Part shown: positions 1 to 6,707 of the stretch, one piece after another | Numbering within the stretch: the first letter of the stretch is position 1 | How the letters are laid out: each line of letters opens with the position of its first letter | Assembly (NCBI GenBank): GCA_946481025.1 | Contig: CAMLNA010000059.1 | Coordinates: 1 to 24,855, forward strand | Length of the DNA: 24,855 nucleotides | Direction of reading: 5' to 3' | DNA from: an uncultured Rivibacter sp. | GTDB lineage: Bacteria > Pseudomonadota > Gammaproteobacteria > Burkholderiales > Burkholderiaceae | The notes under the pieces: model-generated | Database searches by the model: none | Told to the model about the DNA's origin: nothing | Seen by the model: only the letters and a program-made list of their open reading frames with translations | Program-made: the position numbers and the translations under genes

Positions 1-483
1 ATTGGCGTTCAGCACGTAGCGATCCGTCAGCACGTCGCCTCGGTTGTTGACATCCCGCAGCGATGCCCCAGGCTGCCCTGGGACGGAGAAGTCGCGGAAT
101 CGCCCGTTGTCGTAGAGGAAGTGTCGGGTACCGTCGTGGGTGTCGGAAAGGATCGCCTGCCCCACGTCGTTCATCTTGTAAACCCAGAGGAGGTGACCCT
201 CGGCACCGGGCGGAGACGGAAGAATCGACATCTGCCCGCCGCTGTAGAGATACACGCCGGAAGAGGTGCCGCCCATGCTGGCTTGCCCCATCAGCTCGCC
301 ACGATTGTTGAGGTCGAGGAGGTTGATGTAGGCGACGCCCGGCGCCAGCTGGATCGGCGCCGCCGTCCAGCCTTCCGGCAGGTTCAGCGCCTGCGCCGCC
401 GGCGCAGCCGCAACGACCAGCGCGCAGATCCACGCGCATGTGCCAAGGCGAGCGGCCCGAGACTTCGCATTCGGACGAGTCAT
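1..483 (-). CDS. Secreted HAF-repeat protein, 5' part (runs off left edge)
   Basis: The frame is open from ATG at 483 to the first base, giving 161 codons with no stop, so the gene continues outside the window. Residues 1-32 form a signal peptide: basic n-region (R3, K7, R9, R12), hydrophobic core, and an AQA cleavage site before LNLPEG. The mature part repeats a short pattern resembling extracellular HAF repeats: LLDLNNRGELMGQ (55-67), YKMNDVGQAIL (102-112) and LRDVNNRGDVL (142-152). HAF-type repeats occur in exported proteins of unknown role, probably as a beta-rich repeat fold. GGGAG lies just upstream of the ATG as ribosome-binding site. The rest of the protein, and any C-terminal anchor, cannot be seen. 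The family call is by pattern only. Confidence 0.75.
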   Translation of the reverse strand, partial: MTRPNAKSRAARLGTCAWICALVVAAAPAAQALNLPEGWTAAPIQLAPGVAYINLLDLNNRGELMGQASMGGTSSGVYLYSGGQMSILPSPPGAEGHLLWVYKMNDVGQAILSDTHDGTRHFLYDNGRFRDFSVPGQPGASLRDVNNRGDVLTDRYVLNAN

Positions 484-564
484 GTCTATCTCCCTTCGTT
501 GCGCGCTGTGCCACGGCGCTGAGCGTTGCGCGAAAGCAATGTAGGAAGACATCAACGGCGCAGG

Positions 565-588
565 TGTAAGCCGTCGGACTTGCTTACA
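565..588. promoter_or_regulatory. Perfect inverted repeat upstream of the HAF gene
   Basis: TGTAAGC and GCTTACA, separated by 10 bases, form 7-bp perfect arms about 80-105 bp upstream of the HAF gene ATG. The spacing suits a dimeric repressor or activator site. No T-run follows on either strand, so a terminator is less likely. The regulator is unknown. The rest of 484-663 shows no convincing gene. Confidence 0.4.
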
Positions 589-663
589 GCTGAGAGGAGT
601 CGCGAACGCCACCGCGTTGCGGACATGGTCTTCGTCGCTGACGGCGGCCGCAGACCGCAGGGG

Positions 664-1782
664 TCAGGCCGGCGCGCTGGCGTCGGTGGTTTCGTGCGTC
701 GCGGCTGCTTTCGTTGCGCCTTGCGAGCCGCAGAGGCGGCCCACCAGCCATAGCCCCGCCACGATGCCCAGCGCCCAGCCGACCTGCTGCGGCAAGGTGA
801 GCGTGTGCGCCACCCACAGGAAGCCCAGCACGGCGCCCATGAGCGCGAGGAACAGCAGCCCGGCGGCCCACATGGCGGCCCGGCTCATGGGCGGATCGAA
901 GTACTGAACGCGGCCGATGTCGAAGGCCGGCTTGGGCCACCTGGCCGCCACGTCGGCCGGGCGCCAGCCGGGCGGCTTGAGCCACACGCGCAGCTTGTCT
1001 GGCCAGCGTTCGGCGCGCCAGCTGTCCTTCGCAAGCTCCCAGTAGACCTGCAGGTTGGCCCACACCGGGTTCCAGCTGCGCAGCGGCCCGCGGGTGCCGT
1101 AGACGCACGGCTCGTCGTCGCGTTCTTCCTCGAAGGTGCCGAACAGCCGGTCCCACACGATGAGGATGCCGCCGTAGTTCTTGTCGAGGTAGCGGTCGTT
1201 CACCGCATGGTGCACCCGGTGGTTCGACGGCGCGCAGAACCAGCGGTCGAACCAGCCCAGCCGGCCGATCTGCTGCGTGTGCACCCAGTACTGGTACAGC
1301 AGGTCGATGAGGCCCACCACCGCGAACACCAGCGGCGGGAAGCCGAGCACCGCCATCGGCAGATAGAAGAGCCAGCCGAACAGCCAGCCGCTGCTGGTTT
1401 GCCGAAGCGCGGTGGAGAGGTTGTAGTCCTCGCTCTGGTGGTGGACCACGTGCGCGCCCCACAGCACGGCGCTCTCATGGCCGAAGCGGTGCAGCCAGTA
1501 GTAGCAGAAGTCGTAGAGCAGGAGGCCGGCCACCCAGACCCACAGCGCATCGGCGGGCAGCTGCCACAGCGACGCGTGCTGCCACACGATGGTGTAGAGC
1601 CCGAGCGTCATCAGCTTGGTGAACACGCCGCTCACCTGGCTCAGCATGCCCAGGCCGATGCTGTTGAGCGCGTCGTTGAGGCGGTAGGTGTTGCGGCCGC
1701 GAGCCCAGCCGACGATGAACTCGATCGCGATCAGGCCGAGAAACACCGGCGTCGCGAGGACGATGACTTGTGCGCCTTCCAT
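664..1782 (-). CDS. Sterol desaturase / fatty acid hydroxylase family membrane protein
   Basis: This 372-residue integral membrane protein belongs to the di-iron fatty acid hydroxylase superfamily. The histidine clusters that bind the iron pair are all visible: HRFGH (98-102), HVVHH (111-115), H168 and HRVHH (188-192), followed by the family hallmark NYGGILIVWDRLFGTF (202-217). Hydrophobic segments lie near residues 8-25, 43-66, 80-97, 131-165, and two more near 305-350. Members hydroxylate or desaturate sterols, fatty acids or glyceryl ethers at the membrane. Bacteria of this type do not usually make sterols, so a lipid or hopanoid-like substrate is more likely, but this is inference. No strong ribosome-binding site precedes the ATG (only a C/G run), so the start is moderately certain. 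The next gene upstream on the same strand ends 49 bp away. Confidence 0.85.
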   Translation of the reverse strand: MEGAQVIVLATPVFLGLIAIEFIVGWARGRNTYRLNDALNSIGLGMLSQVSGVFTKLMTLGLYTIVWQHASLWQLPADALWVWVAGLLLYDFCYYWLHRFGHESAVLWGAHVVHHQSEDYNLSTALRQTSSGWLFGWLFYLPMAVLGFPPLVFAVVGLIDLLYQYWVHTQQIGRLGWFDRWFCAPSNHRVHHAVNDRYLDKNYGGILIVWDRLFGTFEEERDDEPCVYGTRGPLRSWNPVWANLQVYWELAKDSWRAERWPDKLRVWLKPPGWRPADVAARWPKPAFDIGRVQYFDPPMSRAAMWAAGLLFLALMGAVLGFLWVAHTLTLPQQVGWALGIVAGLWLVGRLCGSQGATKAAATHETTDASAPA

Positions 1783-1831
1783 GGGGGCCGATCATGGCCG
1801 CAGGCGCTGCCGATGTGTAGAGGGGCAGCCC

Positions 1832-2953
1832 TCAGGCCAGGCAGCCGCGGGCGTCGACGGTCCAGACGGCTTCCACCGCCCCCTTCTGCAGCCCGCCGCG
1901 CACCGCGACGATGTGATCGTGCAGGTTCACCGTCGGGTCGCAGTGGCCCGGCACCAGCCAGACCGTGTCGCCCAGCGCCGGCAGGCTCTCGCCCTCGCGG
2001 GCGGTGAGGATGCCGTGCTCGTCGCCGCCGTTGCGCCAGTCGAGCCGGCGCATCCACACGCGCGGCGGGCCGGAGTCGAGCGCATGGCTCTTGTGGCCGG
2101 CGTCGATGACCGCATGGTCGGTGCCCCGGCTGATGACCTGCGACTTGATGAACAGGGAATGCTCGAACTGCGGCGCATGCGGCGTGGGCAGGTTGTCGGC
2201 GTAGTCGCGGTCCATGAAGACATAGCTGCCGGCCTGCAGCTCGCCCCACAGGCCCGATTCGCTCTCGAGCGCGAACGCGCCGGTGCCGCCGCCGGTGACC
2301 AGCGGCACCTCGAGCCCCTCGGCACGCACGGCATCCTTGGCCTGCTGCACCGCCTGGGCCGCGTCGCTCACGGTGGCGTCGCGCTCCTCGTGCGAGCGCT
2401 GGTGCTGCACGCGGCCGTGGTAGGCCTGCAGCCCGGCAAGGCGCAGCGGCTTGTACCGGCTCACCAGCCGGGCGAGCTGCCCGGCCTGCTCCGGGGGCAC
2501 GCCGCAGCGCCCCTGCCCCACGTCGACTTCCACGTACACATCGATGCGGGCGCGCTGCGCCTTCATGGCCTTGGCCAGCAGTTCCACGCCCAGCGCCGAA
2601 TCGACCGCCACGCCCAGGTGCAGGTTGCGTGCGAGCTGCGCCAGCCGCTCGAGCTTGGACCTGGCCACGATCTCGTTGGTGATCAGGATGTTGTCGATGC
2701 CGAAGGCACCCAGCGCCAGTGCTTCATCGAGCTTCTGCACGCACACGCCCACCGCCCCGAGCTCGATCTGCCGCCTGGCGATGGCCGCGCACTTGTGCGT
2801 CTTGGCATGCGGGCGCAGCCGCAGTCCCTTGGAGGCCGCGTAGCCGGACATGCGCATGAGGTTGCGCTCCATCGCGGCGAGGTCCACCACCAGCGCGGGC
2901 GACTCCACCGCCGCGATCCTGTCGCCGACGCGCGCCGGCGGAAATGCTCTCAT
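1832..2953 (-). CDS. D-threonine aldolase-like PLP enzyme (fold-type III)
   Basis: This 373-residue protein has the alanine racemase-type PLP barrel and a C-terminal metal-binding domain. The PLP lysine is K51 in RPHAKTHK. Near the C-terminus GHCDPTVNLHD supplies His-x-Asp. In D-threonine aldolases the divalent metal (usually Mn) is held by His and Asp two residues apart, whereas eukaryotic-type D-serine dehydratases use His-x-Cys for zinc. The motif therefore favours an aldolase that splits D-threonine or related beta-hydroxy-D-amino acids into glycine and an aldehyde. I chose the start MRAFPPARVGDRIA because GGAGGGACGGG immediately precedes it. The frame is open 52 codons further upstream, but that part is low-complexity and crosses a tandem repeat. 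D-serine dehydratase activity remains possible. Confidence 0.82.
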   Translation of the reverse strand: MRAFPPARVGDRIAAVESPALVVDLAAMERNLMRMSGYAASKGLRLRPHAKTHKCAAIARRQIELGAVGVCVQKLDEALALGAFGIDNILITNEIVARSKLERLAQLARNLHLGVAVDSALGVELLAKAMKAQRARIDVYVEVDVGQGRCGVPPEQAGQLARLVSRYKPLRLAGLQAYHGRVQHQRSHEERDATVSDAAQAVQQAKDAVRAEGLEVPLVTGGGTGAFALESESGLWGELQAGSYVFMDRDYADNLPTPHAPQFEHSLFIKSQVISRGTDHAVIDAGHKSHALDSGPPRVWMRRLDWRNGGDEHGILTAREGESLPALGDTVWLVPGHCDPTVNLHDHIVAVRGGLQKGAVEAVWTVDARGCLA

Positions 2954-2987
2954 CCCGTCCCTCCAGGCGGCTTGGCGATCCAGCCGT

Positions 2988-3018
2988 CGTTCGTTCGTTG
3001 CGTTCGTTGCGTTCGTTG
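2988..3018. repeat. Short tandem repeat, 9-bp unit CGTTCGTTG
   Basis: Three perfect copies of CGTTCGTTG stand at 2992-3018, preceded by a partial CGTT at 2988. The array lies in the gap between the histidine phosphatase stop and the aldolase ribosome-binding site. Such arrays vary in copy number by slippage and could alter the spacing in front of the aldolase gene. A single copy of the same 9-mer also occurs at 12604-12612. Confidence 0.85.
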
Positions 3019-3033
3019 GTGCGCGTGCCGCGT

Positions 3034-3747
3034 TCAGGCCGCGGCCGCGGGGCCGGCGTCGCCGGTCTCGTCGTGCATCTCGCCTTCGAGGTGGGCGCTG
3101 TCGCTCCACCCCACCAGGGAAAAGCCGCCCGGCGTGTAGAGCAGGCGGTTGATGCTGGCATTGCCCAGTTGCCAGGTGCGCGGGCCCTGCAAATCGATGT
3201 GCGCAGCGGCACGGTACAGGCAGTCGAGCACGCCGCCGTGGGCCACCATGGCAATGGTCTCGCCCGGGTGGCGCGCCGCCAGCCGGGTGGCGACGTCGAC
3301 GCAGCGCAGGTAGAAGTCGCGCAGGGTTTCACCGCCGTCGGGGCCGAACCCGGGGTCGCGCTTGCGCCAGCGCAGGCTCAGCTCGGGCCAGCGCGCCTCG
3401 ATCTCCTTGAAGGTCTGGCCCTCGAAGATGCCGAAGCCGCGTTCGCGCAGACCGCGCTCGACGATCACCGGAACGCCGATGGCGTCGGACACCGCCCGAG
3501 CCGTCTCGTGGGCCCGGCCGAGGTCGCTGGCATAGAGCACCGTGATGCCCTCGTCGGCCAGCGCGCGCCCGAGCCGGCGCGCCTGCCAGCGCCCCAGCTC
3601 GTTGAGCGGCACATCGAGCTGCCCCTGGATGCGCGAGTCCACGTTCCAGGCGGTTTCGCCATGCCGCAGCGCGAACACGCGTGTCGGCTCGGCCAGGACG
3701 CCGCCTCCTGCGGCATGCTCGGTCGCATGTTCTTGTCGGTCCAACAT
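3034..3747 (-). CDS. Histidine phosphatase (phosphoglycerate mutase-like) family protein
   Basis: This 237-residue cytoplasmic enzyme has the phosphohistidine signature RHGET at 28-32, where H29 is the nucleophile, and the second catalytic histidine in MVAHGGV in the C-terminal third. The order (RHGE, QGQLDVPLNELG, YASDLGRAHETA, GE-type acid region, AHGG) matches the GpmB/CobC-like branch that hydrolyses phosphate esters. The substrate cannot be told from sequence; CobC and cofactor-independent mutase branches look alike. No cobalamin genes are nearby. The start MLDRQEHATE was chosen because upstream sequence in the same frame is the shadow of the next gene; no clear ribosome-binding site is visible. 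It lies 34 bp after the PEBP-like gene on the same strand and may be cotranscribed with it. Confidence 0.85.
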   Translation of the reverse strand: MLDRQEHATEHAAGGGVLAEPTRVFALRHGETAWNVDSRIQGQLDVPLNELGRWQARRLGRALADEGITVLYASDLGRAHETARAVSDAIGVPVIVERGLRERGFGIFEGQTFKEIEARWPELSLRWRKRDPGFGPDGGETLRDFYLRCVDVATRLAARHPGETIAMVAHGGVLDCLYRAAAHIDLQGPRTWQLGNASINRLLYTPGGFSLVGWSDSAHLEGEMHDETGDAGPAAAA

Positions 3748-3781
3748 CGAAGACTGCTGCTCGTGGCTGGTGAAAGGAGGT

Positions 3782-4408
3782 TCAGGCGATCCGCCGGTTG
3801 AGCGTGTAGGTGCCCGAGAAGCGCGCCTCGGCCAGCACGTGGCCGCGCAAGGCTTCGCGCACCTGGGCACCGGTGAAGGCGCCTTCGACGGCCAGCCGCG
3901 CCACGTCGAGCGCGTAGAGCGTGAAGACGTAGTGGTGCACGATGGCGTCGTTGAAGGGGGGGAACGGGCCGTCGTAGCCGAAGTACTGGCCGGCCATTTC
4001 GGTGTCGCCGCCGAACCAGCCCGTGTAGTCGTTCAGGCCATGCCGCGCGCCATGCAGCGTTTCGGGCCCGGACTTGCCTCGAGCGGTGAAGCCGCGGCTG
4101 AACTCGCCTTCGTCGATGCTGCGCAGCACCGGCGGCAGGTCCACCATCACCCAGTGGAAGAAGTCCACGCGCGGCAGGTCGGCCGGCACCTCGCGGTCGG
4201 CGCGGTTCACGTCGTCGCCGCGGCTGGGCACGTCGGGGTCGTGGCAGACGAGCGCGAAGCTGCGCGTGCCGGGCGGCACGTCGCTCCAGGCGAGCTGCGG
4301 GTTGAGGTTGTCGGAAAACGTGACGGTGGCCGAGGCGTCGGGCTTGCCTGCGGCGTACCGGGCCGGGATGCGCTGGCCTTCGGCCCAGCCCGTGCTGGTG
4401 AGTTTCAT
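3782..4408 (-). CDS. YbhB/YbcL family Raf kinase inhibitor-like (PEBP) protein
   Basis: This 208-residue protein carries the phosphatidylethanolamine-binding protein fold. Its anion-pocket motifs CHDPDVP (55-61) and HWVMVDLPP (85-93) are visible, followed by the bacterial GYDGPFPPFND loop and a C-terminal ALRGHVLAEARFSGTY segment shared with E. coli YbhB and YbcL. Bacterial members have no firmly known biochemical role. No signal peptide is present, so it should be cytoplasmic. The ATG at 4408 is preceded by AGGAGC at good spacing, which decides this start over the upstream in-frame ATG at 4474. At about 208 residues it is longer than YbhB (around 160) because of an insertion (residues 64-82) rich in charged residues. 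Confidence 0.87.
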   Translation of the reverse strand: MKLTSTGWAEGQRIPARYAAGKPDASATVTFSDNLNPQLAWSDVPPGTRSFALVCHDPDVPSRGDDVNRADREVPADLPRVDFFHWVMVDLPPVLRSIDEGEFSRGFTARGKSGPETLHGARHGLNDYTGWFGGDTEMAGQYFGYDGPFPPFNDAIVHHYVFTLYALDVARLAVEGAFTGAQVREALRGHVLAEARFSGTYTLNRRIA

Positions 4409-4445
4409 GCGGCGCTCCTGTGGGTGAGGCTGGCGTTGAGAGGGT

Positions 4446-4766
4446 CTACACGCCCCAGACGATGTCGTGCCCATCGCGATGGGCCAGCTTCATCATCTCG
4501 ACCAGCGGCCAGGCGCGCTGGCGCAGCGTGATGCCGCGCGGCGGCGGCGTCTGGCCGTTGGCGCGCGCCTCTTCGTCGGCGCGCCTGGCCTCGGCTTCGT
4601 CGGCGGCAATGGCCGCTTCGATGGCCTTCATGGCGGCCGGCATGTCGGCCACTTCGATGATGCCCTTGGACGCCGGCTCCTTGCCGATGGCCCCGAGGAT
4701 GCGATCGCCGGTGGGGCCCAGCATGATCACGTCGCCGGCGGCCTTGGACTTGAACTTGTAGATCAT
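4446..4766 (-). CDS. DUF1840 domain protein, translationally coupled to cfa
   Basis: This 106-residue soluble protein begins MIYKFKSKAAGDVIML and matches the DUF1840 pattern: a short beta-rich start (VIMLGPTGDRIL), a middle segment MPAAMKAIEAAI, a charged Glu/Ala-rich helix, and a conserved end LRQRAWPLVEMMKLAHRDGHDIVWGV-like region. The family is found mainly in beta-proteobacteria and has no known function. Its ATG overlaps the cfa stop in an ATGA arrangement (4763-4766), so the two are almost certainly translated from one message, which ties it to membrane-lipid cyclopropanation by context only. No cysteine or histidine cluster is visible that would suggest an enzyme. Confidence 0.85.
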   Translation of the reverse strand: MIYKFKSKAAGDVIMLGPTGDRILGAIGKEPASKGIIEVADMPAAMKAIEAAIAADEAEARRADEEARANGQTPPPRGITLRQRAWPLVEMMKLAHRDGHDIVWGV

Positions 4767-6016
4767 CGGTACATGTAGCCGCGGTTGAAAGGGTAGGCCG
4801 ATTGTGCGCCCGGCATCGTGCCGGTGGCCACCTGCCCGTCGGGCCGCGACGCCAGCATCTGGTGCAGCGAGATCCAGCCCTGCTCGAAGCTCATCGCGCA
4901 GCCGGCGAGGTAGAGCCGGTAGGCGCGCACGACCGATTCGCGGGTGAACTGGCGCGCGCGCGGCAGGTGGGCTTCGAGGGCGTCGCTCCAGGCCCACAGC
5001 GTGCGGGCGTAGTGCGGCCGCAGATTCTCGACATCGAGCCCCTCGAGCCCGGCTTCGGCCATCGCCTGCATCACCCGGGACACGTGCACCAGCTCGCCGC
5101 CGGGGAAGATGTAGCGGTCGATGAAGTCGCCCATGCCCGAGCCGAGCTGCGCATTGCGCACGCCGCCGGCGGTGATGCCGTGGTTCATCAGCAGCCCGCC
5201 CGGCTTGAGCAGGCGGCGGATCTTCTCGAAATAGGCTGGCAGGTGAGCCAGGCCCACATGCTCGAACATGCCCACCGAGGCGATCCGGTCGTAGGCCGCG
5301 TCTTCGGGAATCTCGCGGTAGTCGCGCAGCTCCATGCGCACGCGGCCCTGCAGGCCCTTCTCGGCGATGAGGCGGTTCACGTAGGCGTGCTGGTTCTTCG
5401 ACAGCGTGACGCCGTGCGCCTGCACGCCGTAATGTTCGGCCGCCCACAGCAGCAGGGCCCCCCAGCCGGCGCCGATGTCGAGGAAGCGGTCGCCCGGCTG
5501 CAGCATCAGCTTCCTGCAGATGTGATCGAGCTTGGCTTCCTGGGCCTGCGCGAGCGTCATCCCGGCGTCGGCGAAGTAGGCACACGAGTAGACGCGCCGC
5601 GGGTCGAGCCACAGCGCATAGAACTCGTCGGACACGTCGTAATGGAATTGGATCTGCTGCGCGTCGCGCTCAAGCGTGTGGCGTGCCAGCGACTTGCCGT
5701 GGCGCAACAGCGCCTGCCACCAGCCCAGCACGCCGCGCGGCACGCCATGGTGGCGCGGGTCGGCTGGCAGCAGCGCCGCGGCGGTGGCCATCAGGTCGCG
5801 CATGGAGCCGTCGAGTTCGAGTCGGCCTTCGACGTAGGCCTCGGCCAGCCGCCCGATCTCCCCGCCGGCCAGCTGCGTCAGCAGCCGGTGGTCGCGCACC
5901 GACAGGGTCAGCCGCGGTTGTGCGTGCCCGAGCCGCTGCCCTCCCGGCAGGACCAGCGCCGCAGGGACAGGCAGCGCGGACAGCTTGGACGTCACGATCG
6001 CATTGAGAGCCGACAT
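4763..6016 (-). CDS. cfa: Cyclopropane-fatty-acyl-phospholipid synthase family protein
   Basis: This 417-residue enzyme transfers a methylene from S-adenosylmethionine onto cis double bonds of membrane phospholipid chains. Visible motifs are FHYDVSDEFY (124-133), the SCAYF segment (C145) after the lipid-binding stretch, and the SAM site LDIGAGWG (179-186), followed by GVTLSKNQHAYV and SVGMFEHVG. The N-terminal domain of about 110 residues is typical of the family. The start MSALNAIVTS is supported by GGAGG upstream; a longer in-frame start at 6097 would add 27 residues with no family match. Cyclopropanation usually rises in stationary phase and protects against acid and oxidants, which fits the stress genes found later in the window. 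Confidence 0.9.
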   Translation of the reverse strand: MSALNAIVTSKLSALPVPAALVLPGGQRLGHAQPRLTLSVRDHRLLTQLAGGEIGRLAEAYVEGRLELDGSMRDLMATAAALLPADPRHHGVPRGVLGWWQALLRHGKSLARHTLERDAQQIQFHYDVSDEFYALWLDPRRVYSCAYFADAGMTLAQAQEAKLDHICRKLMLQPGDRFLDIGAGWGALLLWAAEHYGVQAHGVTLSKNQHAYVNRLIAEKGLQGRVRMELRDYREIPEDAAYDRIASVGMFEHVGLAHLPAYFEKIRRLLKPGGLLMNHGITAGGVRNAQLGSGMGDFIDRYIFPGGELVHVSRVMQAMAEAGLEGLDVENLRPHYARTLWAWSDALEAHLPRARQFTRESVVRAYRLYLAGCAMSFEQGWISLHQMLASRPDGQVATGTMPGAQSAYPFNRGYMYR

Positions 6017-6093
6017 GGAGCGGGGCCTCCTCGAACGCCAACGGTGGGTGAGCAACTCTACCCAAAGAGCATGCAGCAAGCAGCGTTCCGTTC

Positions 6094-6110
6094 CCAATCG
6101 TTGCGATTGG
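6094..6110. promoter_or_regulatory. 17-bp palindrome upstream of cfa
   Basis: CCAATCG-TTG-CGATTGG has perfect 7-bp arms and a 3-bp centre. It sits about 80-95 bp upstream of the cfa ATG and about 25 bp downstream of the Lrp-type gene stop. The geometry suits a dimeric repressor site or an upstream activator site for cfa. It could also act as a weak stem-loop after the Lrp gene, but no T-run follows. Confidence 0.4.
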
Positions 6111-6132
6111 CATCGAACCGCTGCGTCGCCAG

Positions 6133-6570
6133 CTAGCGCTCGATGCGCGTCGACAGCACGATGGCGGAGGTGGTGCGCTCCACGCCTTCGAGCGCGCCGA
6201 TGCGGTCGATCAATGCATCGAGCTCGCCGATGGAGGGCTCGGCCACGACGGCGAGCAGGTCGAAGGCGCCGCTCACCGAATGCAGGCTGCGCACCGCGAC
6301 GATCTTGCGCAGCGCCGCCTCGATGGCCCCGGCCTGCTTGGGCGCCACGGTGATCATCACGTGGGCCCGCACCAGCGCCGCCTCGATCTCGTCGGCCACC
6401 TTCACGGTGTAGCCGGCGATCACCCGCGCCCTCTCCAGCCGCTCGATGCGGCTTTGCACCGTGGTGCGCGACAGCCCCAGCCGGCGCGCCAGTTCGGCGG
6501 TGGGGCTGCGCGCGTTCTCCCGCAACAGGCCCAGCAGCGCACGGTCGGTGTCATCGAGCAGGATCGTCAT
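6133..6570 (-). CDS. Lrp/AsnC family transcriptional regulator
   Basis: This 145-residue regulator has an N-terminal helix-turn-helix (about 22-44, SPTAELARRLGLSRTTVQSRIERLE) followed by an alpha-beta RAM (ligand-binding) domain ending EGVERTTSAIVLSTRIER. The order and length are those of standard Lrp/AsnC proteins, which bind amino acids as effectors and form octamers. It is divergent from a saccharopine-dehydrogenase-family gene, with 137 bp between the starts, the classic arrangement for a local regulator of an amino-acid catabolic enzyme. ATG at 6570 begins MTILLDDTDRALL, the usual family start; the longer in-frame extension to 6702 crosses the shared promoter and was rejected. Confidence 0.92.
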   Translation of the reverse strand: MTILLDDTDRALLGLLRENARSPTAELARRLGLSRTTVQSRIERLERARVIAGYTVKVADEIEAALVRAHVMITVAPKQAGAIEAALRKIVAVRSLHSVSGAFDLLAVVAEPSIGELDALIDRIGALEGVERTTSAIVLSTRIER

Positions 6571-6584
6571 GGTGACGGATATGT

Positions 6585-6624
6585 TTCGGCATTTCGCCGA
6601 AGTGTCTGCGTGATTCCGTCGAAT
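6585..6624. promoter_or_regulatory. Candidate Lrp-type operator in the divergent promoter
   Basis: TTCGGC-ATTTC-GCCGAA (6585-6601) has perfect 6-bp arms around a 5-bp A/T-rich centre, close to the 15-17-bp dyads bound by Lrp/AsnC dimers. A second small dyad, ATTC-CGTC-GAAT (6613-6624), follows 11 bp later, so the centres are about 25 bp apart. Together they could be adjacent dimer sites for autoregulation and control of the dehydrogenase gene. The assignment to this regulator is inferred from position. Confidence 0.45.
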
Positions 6625-6707
6625 GTCGAGCTGCGTTCTGCACAACACCCGCACAGAATTTGCCCCATTCCCATGCGGCAACACACCTTCGTCCGGAGAC
6701 AACTTCC

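Noticed and set aside
805..3139. Long plus-strand open frames (805-2007 and 1688-3139)
   Set aside because: They are antisense to the sterol desaturase and D-threonine aldolase-like genes and show no domain pattern.
3773..3780. GAAAGGAGG on the plus strand, a perfect ribosome-binding-site look-alike
   Set aside because: No start codon or coding frame follows at a suitable distance; both flanking genes are on the minus strand.
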